Source: Aurantimonas coralicida (GTDB taxonomy: Bacteria > Pseudomonadota > Alphaproteobacteria > Rhizobiales > Rhizobiaceae). Taken from it: DNA of 53,965 nt. Positions within the stretch are counted from its first letter, which is position 1. The number at the start of each line of letters is the position of its first letter. Below, piece after piece: positions 43,665 to 52,766 of this stretch. The position numbers were made by a program, and so were the translations under genes. Under the pieces are notes generated by a model that was not told the DNA's origin, did no database searches, and saw only the letters and a list, made by a program, of their open reading frames with translations. Location: NCBI GenBank assembly GCA_011050685.1, contig DRFF01000167.1, positions 1 through 53,965 of the forward strand, read 5' to 3'.

Positions 43665-44744
43665 ATGCGGAACGATCTGGTGATCGCCTTTGCGATCGGA
43701 GACCCCGCGGGCATCAGCCCGGAACTGGCTGCCCGGCTGCTCGCCGACGACATCGCTTCCCCGGCGGTCATGCTGGTCATCGGCGATCGCCGCGTTCTGG
43801 ACATGGGAGCGGAACACGCCGACGTTGCCATCGATCTGCCGACCGTTTCGCTTGATGCGTTGGGTCCACGGCGGCCCGAGCACTCATGTTTCGTCGATCT
43901 TGGCAACTGCGATGCCACCACCATCGAACTCGGCACCGCCAGCGCTGATGGCGGTCGCTCAGCGCTGGCCAATTTCCGCTGTGCCCTGCTGGCGGCCAAT
44001 GGCGGCCATGCCGACGCAGTGTTCTTCACACCGTTCAACAAGCACGCCATGCGGCAGGCCGACTCCGACTATGTCGACGAGATCGGCTTCGTGAACCGCA
44101 CCATTCACGCGACGCGCAACGGTAGCGAGTTCAACGTTCTCGATGAAGTCTGGAACGCCCGCTGCACCTCGCATATCCCGCTATCCGAGGTTGCCGGCGC
44201 GCTCAGCGAAGAGCGCGTCTTCGAGAGCCTGCGCCTGACCGTCGAGACCATGCAGGGGGCGGGATTCGCGCGACCACGGATCGGCGTCGCGGCGCTCAAT
44301 CCCCATGCCGGCGACGGCGGCAATTTCGGCATCGAGGACGACGCGATCATCCTGCCGGCCGTCGAGCGGGCTCTGTCCCACCAGATGGCCGTGACGGGAC
44401 CAATCCCCTCCGACACCGTCTTCGTGCGGGCCCTGAAGGGCGAGTTCGACGCGGTGCTGACGATGTATCACGACCAGGGGCAGATCGCGATGAAGCTCAT
44501 CGGCTTCGATCGCGGTGTCACGCTGATCGCCGGCTACCCCTTCCCGATCGTCACGCCGGCCCATGGGACCGCCTACGACATCGCCGGCCAGGGCATCGCC
44601 AATGCCGGCGCCGGCCGAAAAGCCATCGAACTCGGGTTGATGCTCGCGGCCCGCAAGAAGGAGGCGGACGGGAATACACCGCCTCCGGACCAGAGCTTGG
44701 CCACGCTTTTTCGCCAAGGCCTCGAATCCTCGGCCGCCGCCTGA
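43665..44744 (+). CDS. pdxA2: PdxA2-like 4-phosphoerythronate/threonate-phosphate dehydrogenase
   Basis: 359 aa from ATG 43665 (GGGAGG site); ATG 43635 has none. PdxA family hallmarks: AIGDPAGISPELAARLL, ADAVFFTPFNKHAM, LNPHAGDGGNFGIEDD and MYHDQGQIAMKLIGFDRGVT with FPIVTPAHGTAYDIAGQG, containing the metal-binding His and Asp residues. The cluster context (TRAP transporter, DUF1537 kinase, OtnC-type aldolase) points to the PdxA2 branch, which oxidises a 4-phosphotetronate, and not to pyridoxal phosphate synthesis. Confidence 0.85.
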   Translation: MRNDLVIAFAIGDPAGISPELAARLLADDIASPAVMLVIGDRRVLDMGAEHADVAIDLPTVSLDALGPRRPEHSCFVDLGNCDATTIELGTASADGGRSALANFRCALLAANGGHADAVFFTPFNKHAMRQADSDYVDEIGFVNRTIHATRNGSEFNVLDEVWNARCTSHIPLSEVAGALSEERVFESLRLTVETMQGAGFARPRIGVAALNPHAGDGGNFGIEDDAIILPAVERALSHQMAVTGPIPSDTVFVRALKGEFDAVLTMYHDQGQIAMKLIGFDRGVTLIAGYPFPIVTPAHGTAYDIAGQGIANAGAGRKAIELGLMLAARKKEADGNTPPPDQSLATLFRQGLESSAAA

Positions 44745-44844
44745 CCCGAACGGCCCAAATTCACGCAAAAGAACGGCCGGAAAAGGCCGCGCCCCAGACG
44801 ACCAGACCAACAACAGATTTTTCAACGCAGATGGGAGGAAAGAT

Positions 44845-45831
44845 ATGATGCACACAACTTTGAAGGCGCTTCTCGCGGGCGCAGTCCTTTTGACCGGCGG
44901 TGCCGCCGCCAAGGCCCAGGAAGAGATCATTTTCGGCATCAGCGCTGCGAACGGCTCGCTGCAGGAGCGGACCGCCAGCGAATTCGCCAAGCGCGCCAAC
45001 GAAAAGCTCGGCGACAAGGCCGTGGTCAAGGTGTTCGACTCCTCGCAGCTCGGCAAGGACAAGGACATGCTGCAGAAGATCAAGCTCGGCACCATGCACT
45101 TGACGCTGCCGTCCTCGACGATGCCGGAGATCGCGCCGGAATACGCGCTCTTCGACCTGCCCTTCATGGTCAAGGATCGCGACCACCTGGCGCGTATCGA
45201 CGAGACCCTGTTCAAGGACGTCCTGGTGCCGGCCGCCGAGGCACAAGGCTATCGCCCGCTGGCGATCTGGGAAAACGGCTTCCGCCAGATCACCAACAAC
45301 GAGCGACCGATCAACACGCCGGCCGATCTGGAAGGATTGAAGATCCGCACGCCGAACTCGTCCTGGCGGGTGGCGATGTTCCAGGCCTATGGCGCAAACC
45401 CGACGCCGATGTCGTTCTCCGAAGTCTTCGTCGCGCTGCAGACCGGCGTCATCGACGGTCAGGAGAACCCGCTGACCAACATCGCCGCGGGCAAGCTCGA
45501 CGAGGTGCAGAAATATCTGTCGATGTCCGGGCACGTCTATTCGCCGGCCTACCCGACGGTCGGCATCGCAACGTTCGAAAAGCTCGATCCTGAAGTCCAG
45601 ACGGTGCTCGCCGAGACCGCCAAGGAGGTCGCGACCTGGGCGCGTGAACAGGGCGCCAGCGCCGACGGCGAACTTCTCCAGAAGCTGAAGGACGGCGGCA
45701 TGGAGGTCAACGAGGCCGACCGTCAGGCCTTCGTCGACGCCTCCAAGCCGCTCTATGAGAAGTTCGCCTCAGAGGTCGAAGGCGGCCAGGAGATGATCGA
45801 CAAGGCGCAGTCGCTCACCGACGGCTCCTAG
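44845..45831 (+). CDS. dctP: TRAP transporter substrate-binding protein (DctP family)
   Basis: 328 aa with a signal peptide (LKALLAGAVLLTGGAAAKAQ, cut after AKA). The binding domain shows FGISAANGSLQERTASEFAK, MLQKIKLGTMHLTLPSSTMP, the conserved LAIWENGFRQITNNERPI and LKIRTPNSSWRVAMFQAYGA, whose Arg pairs with the substrate carboxylate, and EVFVALQTGVIDGQENPLTN. It delivers a sugar acid to the DctQM permease. A hairpin terminator after it probably lets dctP be expressed above dctQM. Confidence 0.93.
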   Translation: MMHTTLKALLAGAVLLTGGAAAKAQEEIIFGISAANGSLQERTASEFAKRANEKLGDKAVVKVFDSSQLGKDKDMLQKIKLGTMHLTLPSSTMPEIAPEYALFDLPFMVKDRDHLARIDETLFKDVLVPAAEAQGYRPLAIWENGFRQITNNERPINTPADLEGLKIRTPNSSWRVAMFQAYGANPTPMSFSEVFVALQTGVIDGQENPLTNIAAGKLDEVQKYLSMSGHVYSPAYPTVGIATFEKLDPEVQTVLAETAKEVATWAREQGASADGELLQKLKDGGMEVNEADRQAFVDASKPLYEKFASEVEGGQEMIDKAQSLTDGS

Positions 45832-45845
45832 GACCGTCACACAAT

Positions 45846-45876
45846 ACGGGGGCCGGCGAAGTCGGCCCCCGTTTTT
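45846..45876 (+). terminator. Rho-independent terminator/attenuator after dctP
   Basis: ACGGGGGCCG (45846-45855), loop GCGAAGT, CGGCCCCCGT (45863-45872), then TTTTT. It lies between dctP and dctQ and would lower expression of the downstream membrane genes. Confidence 0.88.
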
Positions 45877-45918
45877 CGCTCGTCAACCGTCTCACATGCC
45901 TTTCTTGGAAAACCGCCC

Positions 45919-46476
45919 ATGTCCCGGCTCGCCCGCTGGCTCGACATCGCCCTTCAAGCCGTGACGCTGTTCCTGCTCATCGTCCTCACTGGGGTCGTTC
46001 TTTTGGGCGTGACGTTTCGCTATTCCGGTAATTCGCTGATCTGGTACGACGAGATCGCCTCGGTGCTGCTCGCCTGGATCACCTTTTCCGGGGCGGCGCT
46101 GGCGACGATGCGGAACGCGCATCTGGGCTTCAGCGGGCTCTTGTTCGCGCTGCCGCGGCCAAGCCGCACGGTTCTGTTCGTCGTCGTCGAACTGATCTTC
46201 CTGGTCGTCTTCGCGGTGATCGGCTGGGCCGGTTGGGCGATTCTCGACATCTTCGGCAATGAAACGCTGATCTCCGTCCGGTTCGTTCCCCGCAGTTTCG
46301 TGCAGAGCATCCTGCCGATCAGCGCCGGGCTGATCATCCTGGCGCGCCTTCTCACCCTCCCCGAACGTTATCGGGACGTCGAGGAGGGCCTCGATCCGGA
46401 GCAGCGCGAGATCGAGACCGAGATCGCCCGCGCCGAAACCGAACTCAACGCCATGCGCGCCGGAGAGCCAAAATGA
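45919..46476 (+). CDS. dctQ: TRAP transporter small permease (DctQ)
   Basis: 185 aa with four hydrophobic segments, beginning LQAVTLFLLIVLTGVVLLGV. The typical WYDEIASVLLAWITFSGAAL and FGNETLISVRFVPRSFVQSI stretches are present. It forms the permease with DctM. The stop overlaps dctM (ATGA). Confidence 0.9.
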   Translation: MSRLARWLDIALQAVTLFLLIVLTGVVLLGVTFRYSGNSLIWYDEIASVLLAWITFSGAALATMRNAHLGFSGLLFALPRPSRTVLFVVVELIFLVVFAVIGWAGWAILDIFGNETLISVRFVPRSFVQSILPISAGLIILARLLTLPERYRDVEEGLDPEQREIETEIARAETELNAMRAGEPK

Positions 46477-47756
46477 CCGAGGCGCTCATCCTCCTGTTGA
46501 TGTTCGTGCTGATCGCCATCGGCTTGCCGATCGCTGTCGCGATCCTCGCCAGCGCCCTGGTCGGCGTATTCATGCTGAACGGCTATCTCGGCTTTCTCAA
46601 CGCGGCGTTGTCGATCTTCGACGGTGCCACCAGCTTCCCGCTGATTGCCATTCCACTGTTCATCCTGGCCGGCGCGCTGATGAACACCGGCGGCATCTCG
46701 CAGCGACTGATCACCTTCGTCTCGGCCCTGATCGGCTTCCTGCGTGGTGGCCTGGCGATGGTGAATGTGGGCGTCTCGCTGTTCTTCGCCGAAATTTCCG
46801 GCTCGGCCGTCGCCGACGTCGCGGCGATCGGCTCGGTGTTGATCCCGGCGATGAAGAAAAAGGGCTATTCGCCCCGCTTCGCCGCCGCCATCACCTCGTC
46901 CTCCGCCTCGCTGGCTATCATTATCCCGCCGTCGATTCCGATGATCCTCTACGGCGCGCTGTCGGACACCTCGATCGTGCGGCTGTTCGTTGCCGGTATC
47001 GTGCCGGGACTGCTTGGCGGCTTTTCGATGATGGCGCTCTGCTATTATTTCGCCGTTCGCTACGACCTGCCGCGCGAGGAGGCGTTCAGCCTCTGCCGCC
47101 TCTGGCGCGCGACCAAGGACGCCGGCTGGGCCCTGATCCTCCCCGTGATCATCCTCGGCGGCATTTTTGGCGGCTTCGTCACCGCCACCGAAGGCGCGGG
47201 CCTTGCCGTCGTCGCCGCGCTGCTGATCGGTGGTTTCATCTATCGCGAGATCAATCTGCGCAAACTCTATCTTTCGCTGGTCGACGGGGTGATCCAGACC
47301 GCCGTGGTGATGCTGCTGGTCGCGACCTCGGCCGTGCTCGGCCTCTATCTGACCGAGACCGAGATGCCGCAGCGCCTCGCCGCCAGCATCACCACCCTGA
47401 CCACCGACAAGTTCCTGGTCCTGATGATCATCAACGTCTTCCTGCTGTTCGTCGGCATGGTCCTGCACGGTGCCGCCGCGATCATCCTGACCGTGCCGAT
47501 CTTCATGCCGCTGGTCCACGAAATCGGCATCGACCCGATACAGTTCGGCATCCTGCTGACGCTGAATATCGCGCTCGGCCAGCAAACCCCGCCGGTTGCC
47601 AGCGTGCTGGTCACGGCCTGCTCGATCGCCCGCACCGACATCTGGAAGACGACCAAGACGAACCTGCCGTTCATCGGCGTTCTGGTCCTGATCCTGATCC
47701 TCGTCACCTATGTGCCGGCGGTCTCGCTGTCGCTGGTCGACGTCTTCTACGAGTAA
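46473..47756 (+). CDS. dctM: TRAP transporter large permease (DctM)
   Basis: 427 aa, about a dozen membrane segments. Family signatures: PLIAIPLFILAGALMNTGGI, GSAVADVAAIGSVLIPAMKK with SSASLAIIIPPSIPMILYGA, VTATEGAGLAVVAALLIGG and the C-terminal TLNIALGQQTPPVASVL. It carries out sodium-driven uptake of the substrate captured by DctP. Confidence 0.95.
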   Translation: MTEALILLLMFVLIAIGLPIAVAILASALVGVFMLNGYLGFLNAALSIFDGATSFPLIAIPLFILAGALMNTGGISQRLITFVSALIGFLRGGLAMVNVGVSLFFAEISGSAVADVAAIGSVLIPAMKKKGYSPRFAAAITSSSASLAIIIPPSIPMILYGALSDTSIVRLFVAGIVPGLLGGFSMMALCYYFAVRYDLPREEAFSLCRLWRATKDAGWALILPVIILGGIFGGFVTATEGAGLAVVAALLIGGFIYREINLRKLYLSLVDGVIQTAVVMLLVATSAVLGLYLTETEMPQRLAASITTLTTDKFLVLMIINVFLLFVGMVLHGAAAIILTVPIFMPLVHEIGIDPIQFGILLTLNIALGQQTPPVASVLVTACSIARTDIWKTTKTNLPFIGVLVLILILVTYVPAVSLSLVDVFYE

Positions 47757-47906
47757 CGAATCCGTCGCCCGCCTTCATTAAGGGGTCGCTTCGATCCCTG
47801 GCGCCTCAACTTCCTTCATGGCAAGGCTTGGCACCTGCGGCAAAGACGCGGTACTTAGCCTTGCCGCGGTATACATTGCCGAGGCTGGCGACAGAGGAGA
47901 GGGACG
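47757..47906. other. Spacer between dctM and the kinase gene
   Basis: 150 bases, no gene; GGAGAGGG precedes the kinase start. A weak internal promoter is possible but not evident. Confidence 0.4.
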
Positions 47907-49172
47907 ATGCTGCTCGGCTGCATAGGGGATGACTTCACCGGCTCGTCCGACCTTGCCAACACCCTCGCCAAGGGCGGCATGCGGGTGACGCAGTTCTCCG
48001 GTGTGCCAAATGGCCCCGCCGAGCCCGACGTCGAGGCTGGTATCGTCGCCCTCAAGTCGCGGACGATTCCCCCGGCCGAGGCGGTGGCGCTGTCGCTTGC
48101 GGCGCTCGACTGGCTTGTCGACCAGGGCTGCCGGCAGTTCCTGTTCAAATACTGTTCGACTTTCGATTCGACCCCCGAGGGCAATATCGGGCCGGTGATC
48201 GATGCCCTGATGCAGCGCCTCGGGACGGACCGCACGATCGTCTGTCCAGCCTTCCCGGCGACAGGGCGCAGCATCTATCAAGGACACCTCTTCGTCGGCG
48301 ATCGGCTGCTCAGCGAGAGCGGCATGGAACACCATCCGCTGACACCGATGACGGATGCCGACCTTCGCCGCTGGCTGGCGCCGCAGACGAAACAGGGCGT
48401 CGGGCACGTCGCCGCGACAACGGTGTTTCGAGGTGGCCCGGCGATCCTAGAGGCGATGGCCGACGAGGTGGCCGCCGGCCGCCCCGTGGTGGTGGTCGAC
48501 GCGATCCGCGACGCCGATCTCCTGGCCATCGGAGCCGCCGCGAAGGACCTGCGGCTTTTGACCGGCGGCTCGGGCATTGCTCTCGGCCTTCCGGACAATT
48601 TCCGCGCCGAGGATCTGTTGGCGTCGGAGCCGTCCACATGGACCGGCTCCGACGGCCCAGCGGCGATCCTGTCCGGCTCATGCTCGACCATGACGCGGAC
48701 GCAGGTCGCGCGCTATGCCAAGACCTCCCCTGCCCTCGAAATCGTGCCGGACCGGGTGATGGCGGGCGAGCAGTCGCCGGACGGCGCGGTCAACTGGGCG
48801 CTCGAACAGACCGGAGGGGTTCCGCTCATCTACTCCTCGGCCGATCCGGGGGCGGTCAAGGCGGCGCAGCGGCATTTCGGCCGGGACGCGCTCGCCGCGC
48901 GCCTTGAAGAGTTCTTCGCCGAAACCGCCCGCCAATTATGCGCGGCCGGCGTCACGCGGTTGGTCGTGGCGGGGGGCGAGACGTCGGGCGCGGTGGTCGA
49001 GGGTCTCGGCCTCTCCGCCCTTGCCATCGGGCCTGAGATTGCGCCGGGCGTTCCGGCGGTGAAGGCGTCGGACCGACCGCTCTGGCTGACCCTGAAGTCG
49101 GGCAATTTCGGCGACGCGGATTTTTTCCAGACCGCGCTGGGTGTCTTGAAAGGCGAGCATCATGACGTCTGA
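47907..49172 (+). CDS. otnK: Four-carbon acid sugar kinase (DUF1537, OtnK/DtnK-like)
   Basis: 421 aa. N-terminal substrate domain begins LLGCIGDDFTGSSDLANTLA, with the GDDxTGxxD signature; FLFKYCSTFDSTPEGNIGPV follows. The C-terminal nucleotide domain has AAILSGSCSTMTRTQVARYA and TRLVVAGGETSGAVVEGLGL. The family phosphorylates 3-oxo-tetronate (OtnK) or threonate/erythronate (DtnK); with an isomerase, OtnC and a dehydrogenase downstream, the 3-oxo-tetronate role is favoured, while the PdxA2-like gene suggests the other. Overlaps the OtnC gene by 11 bp. Confidence 0.88.
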   Translation: MLLGCIGDDFTGSSDLANTLAKGGMRVTQFSGVPNGPAEPDVEAGIVALKSRTIPPAEAVALSLAALDWLVDQGCRQFLFKYCSTFDSTPEGNIGPVIDALMQRLGTDRTIVCPAFPATGRSIYQGHLFVGDRLLSESGMEHHPLTPMTDADLRRWLAPQTKQGVGHVAATTVFRGGPAILEAMADEVAAGRPVVVVDAIRDADLLAIGAAAKDLRLLTGGSGIALGLPDNFRAEDLLASEPSTWTGSDGPAAILSGSCSTMTRTQVARYAKTSPALEIVPDRVMAGEQSPDGAVNWALEQTGGVPLIYSSADPGAVKAAQRHFGRDALAARLEEFFAETARQLCAAGVTRLVVAGGETSGAVVEGLGLSALAIGPEIAPGVPAVKASDRPLWLTLKSGNFGDADFFQTALGVLKGEHHDV

Positions 49173-49809
49173 GGCACAGCTTCGCGAGACGGTCTGCGAA
49201 CTGGCGCGCTCGATCTACGACCGTGGCCTGACCCACGGCGCCTCGGGCAACATCTCGGTCCGGATGCCCGATGGCGGGCTGCTGGTCACGCCGACCGGCT
49301 CCTCCTTCGGCCGGCTCGATCCGGCCCGTCTCAGCCGCTTCGATGCGGCTGGGACGCTCGTCGAGGGCGACAAGCCAACCAAGGAAATGCCGCTGCACCG
49401 GGCGTTCTACGAAACCCGGTCCACCGCCGGCGCGGTGGTGCATCTCCATTCAACCCATTCGGTCGCCCTTTCGATGCTGCCGGACCTCGACCCGGACAAT
49501 ATGCTGCCGCCGCTCACCGCCTATTCGATCATGCGGCTCGGCAAGGTACAATTGCTGCCGTATTTTCTGCCCGGCGACGCCGCCACGGGCAACGCGATCC
49601 GCGGGCTCGCCGGGCGCCGCTCGGCGGTGATGCTGGCGAACCACGGTCCGGTCGTCGCCGGCAAGGATCTGGAAGCCGCCGTCTATGCCGTCGAGGAACT
49701 GGAAGAGACGGCGCGTCTCGCGCTTTTGACCCGCGGCTTGCAACCCCGCCTGCTGACACCTGAACAGATCGCCGGCGTCGTCACCGCCTTCGACGTGGAG
49801 TGGTCCTGA
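49162..49809 (+). CDS. otnC: 3-oxo-tetronate 4-phosphate decarboxylase (class II aldolase family)
   Basis: 215 aa. Class II aldolase/adducin motifs: THGASGNISVRMPDG, the zinc-binding AVVHLHSTHSVALS and a third His in VMLANHGPVVAGKDL, with the catalytic Glu in PTKEMPLHRAFYETR. In tetronate catabolism OtnC decarboxylates the phosphorylated 3-oxo acid to dihydroxyacetone phosphate. It lies between the kinase and the isomerase with overlaps on both sides. Confidence 0.88.
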   Translation: MTSEAQLRETVCELARSIYDRGLTHGASGNISVRMPDGGLLVTPTGSSFGRLDPARLSRFDAAGTLVEGDKPTKEMPLHRAFYETRSTAGAVVHLHSTHSVALSMLPDLDPDNMLPPLTAYSIMRLGKVQLLPYFLPGDAATGNAIRGLAGRRSAVMLANHGPVVAGKDLEAAVYAVEELEETARLALLTRGLQPRLLTPEQIAGVVTAFDVEWS

Positions 49810-50591
49810 TGATCCGCCTGTCCGCCAATCTCGGGTTCCTCTGGACCGAACTGTCGCTTCCCGAAGCGATCGTCCGCGCGAAGGCGACCGGCTTCGACGC
49901 CGTCGAATGTCATTGGCCCTATGACGAGGACGCGGCGGCCGTTTGGCGGGCGCTGGAGGAGACCGGCCTGACAATGCTCGGCCTCAACACCCGCAAGGGC
50001 GGCGCGACCGATTTCGGCCTTGCCGCGGTGCCCGGCCGGGAGACGGAAGCCCGGGCGGCTATCGACGAGGCCTTCGATTACGGCGCCAAGATCGGCGCCA
50101 GGGCCATCCATGTCATGGCCGGAAAAACCCAAGGGGTCGAAGGCGCGAGCGAAACGTTCGACAAGAACCTCGCCTATGCCTGCGACCGCGCCGCCAAACA
50201 CGACATGATGGTGCTCATCGAGCCGATCAACCACCGCGACGCGCCGGGCTATTTTCTCTTCCAGATCGAGCAGGCGGCGGCGATCGTCGCGCGTCTTCGC
50301 CGGCCCGAACTGAAGATCATGTTCGACTGTTACCATACCCAGATCATGCAGGGCGATCTGATCCGCCGCTTCGAGCGCCACCGGGCCCTGATCGGCCATG
50401 TGCAGATCGCCGCCGTGCCGTCCCGCGCCGAGCCAGACGAGGGCGAACTTGCCTATGAGCGGCTGCTACCGGCGATTGCGGCGCTCGGCTATGCGGGATT
50501 TTTCGGTGCCGAATACCGGCCGCGCGGCACGACCGACGACGGGATAGGCTGGATGACGTCGGTTCGCGCCGGCGGGTCTGGCGAGCGTTAG
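49809..50591 (+). CDS. otnI: 2-oxo-tetronate isomerase (hydroxypyruvate isomerase family)
   Basis: 260 aa from ATG 49809, which overlaps the OtnC stop (TGATG). TIM-barrel of the Hyi/OtnI type: SANLGFLWTELSLPEAIVRA, DMMVLIEPINHRDAPGYFL with the first catalytic Glu, KIMFDCYHTQIMQGDL and YAGFFGAEYRPRG with the second Glu. It would convert 2-oxo-tetronate to the 3-oxo form that the kinase accepts. Confidence 0.9.
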   Translation: MIRLSANLGFLWTELSLPEAIVRAKATGFDAVECHWPYDEDAAAVWRALEETGLTMLGLNTRKGGATDFGLAAVPGRETEARAAIDEAFDYGAKIGARAIHVMAGKTQGVEGASETFDKNLAYACDRAAKHDMMVLIEPINHRDAPGYFLFQIEQAAAIVARLRRPELKIMFDCYHTQIMQGDLIRRFERHRALIGHVQIAAVPSRAEPDEGELAYERLLPAIAALGYAGFFGAEYRPRGTTDDGIGWMTSVRAGGSGER

Positions 50592-50665
50592 GCGGCGGTC
50601 ACGAATTGCCGAAAGCGGAACCTGTTGTCCGCCGAGGCTCCTGAAACAGATGATGGGAGGGCGCT

Positions 50666-51568
50666 TTGGCGGCAATGAAGGTAGGTTTCATCGGCCTCGG
50701 CTCGATGGGCATGGGAGCGGCCCTGTCCGCCCTGCGGGCCGGCCTGACGGTCTACGGCGTCGATTTGTCCCCCGCCGCCTTAGAGCGGCTCGAGCAGGCG
50801 GGAGCCGCCGGCGTCGGCCAGGACGCCTCGGCCTTTGCCGGCGATCTCGATGCGGTCGTGCTTCTGGTGGTCAACGCCGCCCAATGCCGCGACGCGCTGT
50901 TCGGCGCGAACGGCATCGCGCCGCTGCTGAGGCACGGGACGCCGGTCGTGGTGTCTGCGACCATCTCCCCCGACGATGCCCGCCGCTTCGATGAGGATTT
51001 GCGCGCCGCCGGCCTGAAAATGCTGGACGCGCCGGTCTCGGGCGGAGCAGCGAAGGCCGAGACCGGCGAGATGACGGTCATGGCCGCCGGGCCGCAGGAC
51101 GTCTTCGATACGCTGGAGCCGCTGCTCGATGCGATCGCGGCCAAGGTCTACAATATCGGCGAGACGATCGGTCTCGGCGCGACGGTGAAGATCGTCCATC
51201 AACTTCTCGCCGGGGTCCATATCGCGGCCGGCGCCGAGGCGATGGCGCTTGCCTCCCGCGCCGGCATCCCGCTCGATCTGATGTACGACGTCGTCACCAA
51301 CGCGGCCGGCAATTCCTGGATGTTCGAGAACCGCATGAAGGGGGTGGTCGAAGGGGACTACACGCCGATGTCGGCGGTCGACATCTTCGTCAAGGACATG
51401 GGGCTGGTGACAGAGACCGGCCGGTCGCTCCAATTCCCGCTGCCGCTCGCCTCGACCGCCTACGCGATGTATCTCAATGCCAGCAATGCCGGCTATGGCA
51501 AGGAGGCCGACAGCGCCGTCATCAAGACTTTCGCCGGCATCGACCTGCCGAAGAAAAAAGGCGACTGA
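50666..51568 (+). CDS. ltnD: L-threonate dehydrogenase-like NAD(P)-dependent oxidoreductase
   Basis: 300 aa. TTG 50666 sits at a good distance from GGGAGG; the ATG at 50675 does not. 3-hydroxyisobutyrate dehydrogenase family: VGFIGLGSMGMGAALSALRA binds the cofactor, LDAPVSGGAAKAETGEMTVM is the substrate loop, and GATVKIVHQLLAGVHIAA carries the catalytic Lys. With OtnI, the kinase and OtnC it completes the LtnD-OtnI-OtnK-OtnC route from L-threonate to dihydroxyacetone phosphate. Confidence 0.87.
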   Translation: MAAMKVGFIGLGSMGMGAALSALRAGLTVYGVDLSPAALERLEQAGAAGVGQDASAFAGDLDAVVLLVVNAAQCRDALFGANGIAPLLRHGTPVVVSATISPDDARRFDEDLRAAGLKMLDAPVSGGAAKAETGEMTVMAAGPQDVFDTLEPLLDAIAAKVYNIGETIGLGATVKIVHQLLAGVHIAAGAEAMALASRAGIPLDLMYDVVTNAAGNSWMFENRMKGVVEGDYTPMSAVDIFVKDMGLVTETGRSLQFPLPLASTAYAMYLNASNAGYGKEADSAVIKTFAGIDLPKKKGD

Positions 51569-51592
51569 CGCCCGGCGGCGGCGCGGCCATCG

Positions 51593-51697
51593 TCAGTTGA
51601 TACATTGTTCGTTGGCCTTGTCGAACAAATGGATCGCCAGCGGCGAAACCGTCAGGCTGACGGGCGGGCCTGTCGACACCCGGTTTGGGCCGCGCCG
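51593..51697 (-). pseudogene. C-terminal remnant of ABC transporter ATP-binding protein
   Basis: About 35 codons ending VSLTVSPLAIHLFDKANEQC-IN-stop. This matches the extreme C-terminus (TOBE domain) of MalK/UgpC-type sugar ABC ATPases. The rest of the gene is missing; the frame loses similarity to the right. It hints at a sugar ABC operon deleted at this point. Confidence 0.6.
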
Positions 51698-51752
51698 GGC
51701 GTCCGGCCCAATAGCGGCCCCGCCATGCCGCCGGAACGGGCTCGGAGGTGCG

Positions 51753-52766
51753 CTACAGACCCTGGTAGACATCCCGGTGCCAGGAAAATCCGAGTGTCTC
51801 GACCATGTTCTTCAGCCGATTGCGACGATACCGCACGGACTCTTCCGACGTCGCGCGGTCGAATTCTTCGTCGGATGCGCAATCGAGGCCGGACTTCCGC
51901 AATGGCGCCAACGAAGGCGACGCCGCCTCGTCGTGGTTTCGTCCCCCATCCGGAAGGGTATCGACGATCATGTCGATGCCGTGTCGCGCCAGCGCGATCT
52001 GGGGGTGCTCGCCGCCCTTGCAGCCATGCTCCAGTATGGTCAGCGTCTCATCGAGTCTCGCGATCGCCACGGCATAGGATCCGACCGTGTCAGCGGAATG
52101 AAATCGATGCAGCAGCGGCAAATTCGTGCTGGCCTCGGCGGACTTGATCAGCGGCAGTGCGATCATGCTCAACAGCGGACTGAGATCGACAGCGTCGTCC
52201 TGACGATAACGATCAAGGATCGCATGCGGGCCATCGCCCGCCGCCGTGATGGTCATGGCCAGCGAGCGCCGCTGCGAGATCTGGCTTGAGATCGTCACCA
52301 GAAAACTGACCATGAAGGTCAGAAACATGAAACCGGACAGCGACGTGACGGTCGTAACAAGACGCCACGTATCGTTGCCCGGCTTGAAATCGCCAAGGCC
52401 CAGCGTCGAAACCGTATACCCCGCGAAGTAAAAGCGTTCGAGCGTCTCCGCGGCAATCTCTGACGTTGCGGTGACGACCGCCTCCGGCGAGGACATATAG
52501 ATCAGACTCCAGCCGATCCACAGCCCCGTCACGCTCACGACGGTGCGGGTGACCACGCAATAGGCCCCCAACAGATTCAGCTGGCTCCGATTGCCGGACC
52601 GCCGCACCCACCAGAGGACAACTCTGCTGACCAGATCTTCGACGGGGCGGGTGAGAATCCCCGCGCTGGCGCCGATCCGAAAGAACCCGCCAATGGCGTC
52701 TGTAGTGGTGATCACCACCAGCAGGCCACCAGCCAAAATGAGCAGGACAGTCATCGTTTCGTTCAT
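51753..52766 (-). CDS. Two-TM potassium channel-like membrane protein
   Basis: 337 aa from ATG 52766 (AAAGG ahead). Hydrophobic segments: VLLILAGGLLVVITTTDAIG, VVSVTGLWIGWSLIYM, then a pore helix FYFAGYTVSTLGLGDFKPGN and the final segment TSLSGFMFLTFMVSFLVTIS. The pore reads T-L-G-L-G-D where K+ channels have T-V-G-Y-G-D, so it has the ion-channel fold with an altered selectivity filter. The ~170-residue C-terminal cytoplasmic domain is helical, with no RCK/TrkA-N fold that I can see. Confidence 0.78.
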   Translation of the reverse strand: MNETMTVLLILAGGLLVVITTTDAIGGFFRIGASAGILTRPVEDLVSRVVLWWVRRSGNRSQLNLLGAYCVVTRTVVSVTGLWIGWSLIYMSSPEAVVTATSEIAAETLERFYFAGYTVSTLGLGDFKPGNDTWRLVTTVTSLSGFMFLTFMVSFLVTISSQISQRRSLAMTITAAGDGPHAILDRYRQDDAVDLSPLLSMIALPLIKSAEASTNLPLLHRFHSADTVGSYAVAIARLDETLTILEHGCKGGEHPQIALARHGIDMIVDTLPDGGRNHDEAASPSLAPLRKSGLDCASDEEFDRATSEESVRYRRNRLKNMVETLGFSWHRDVYQGL

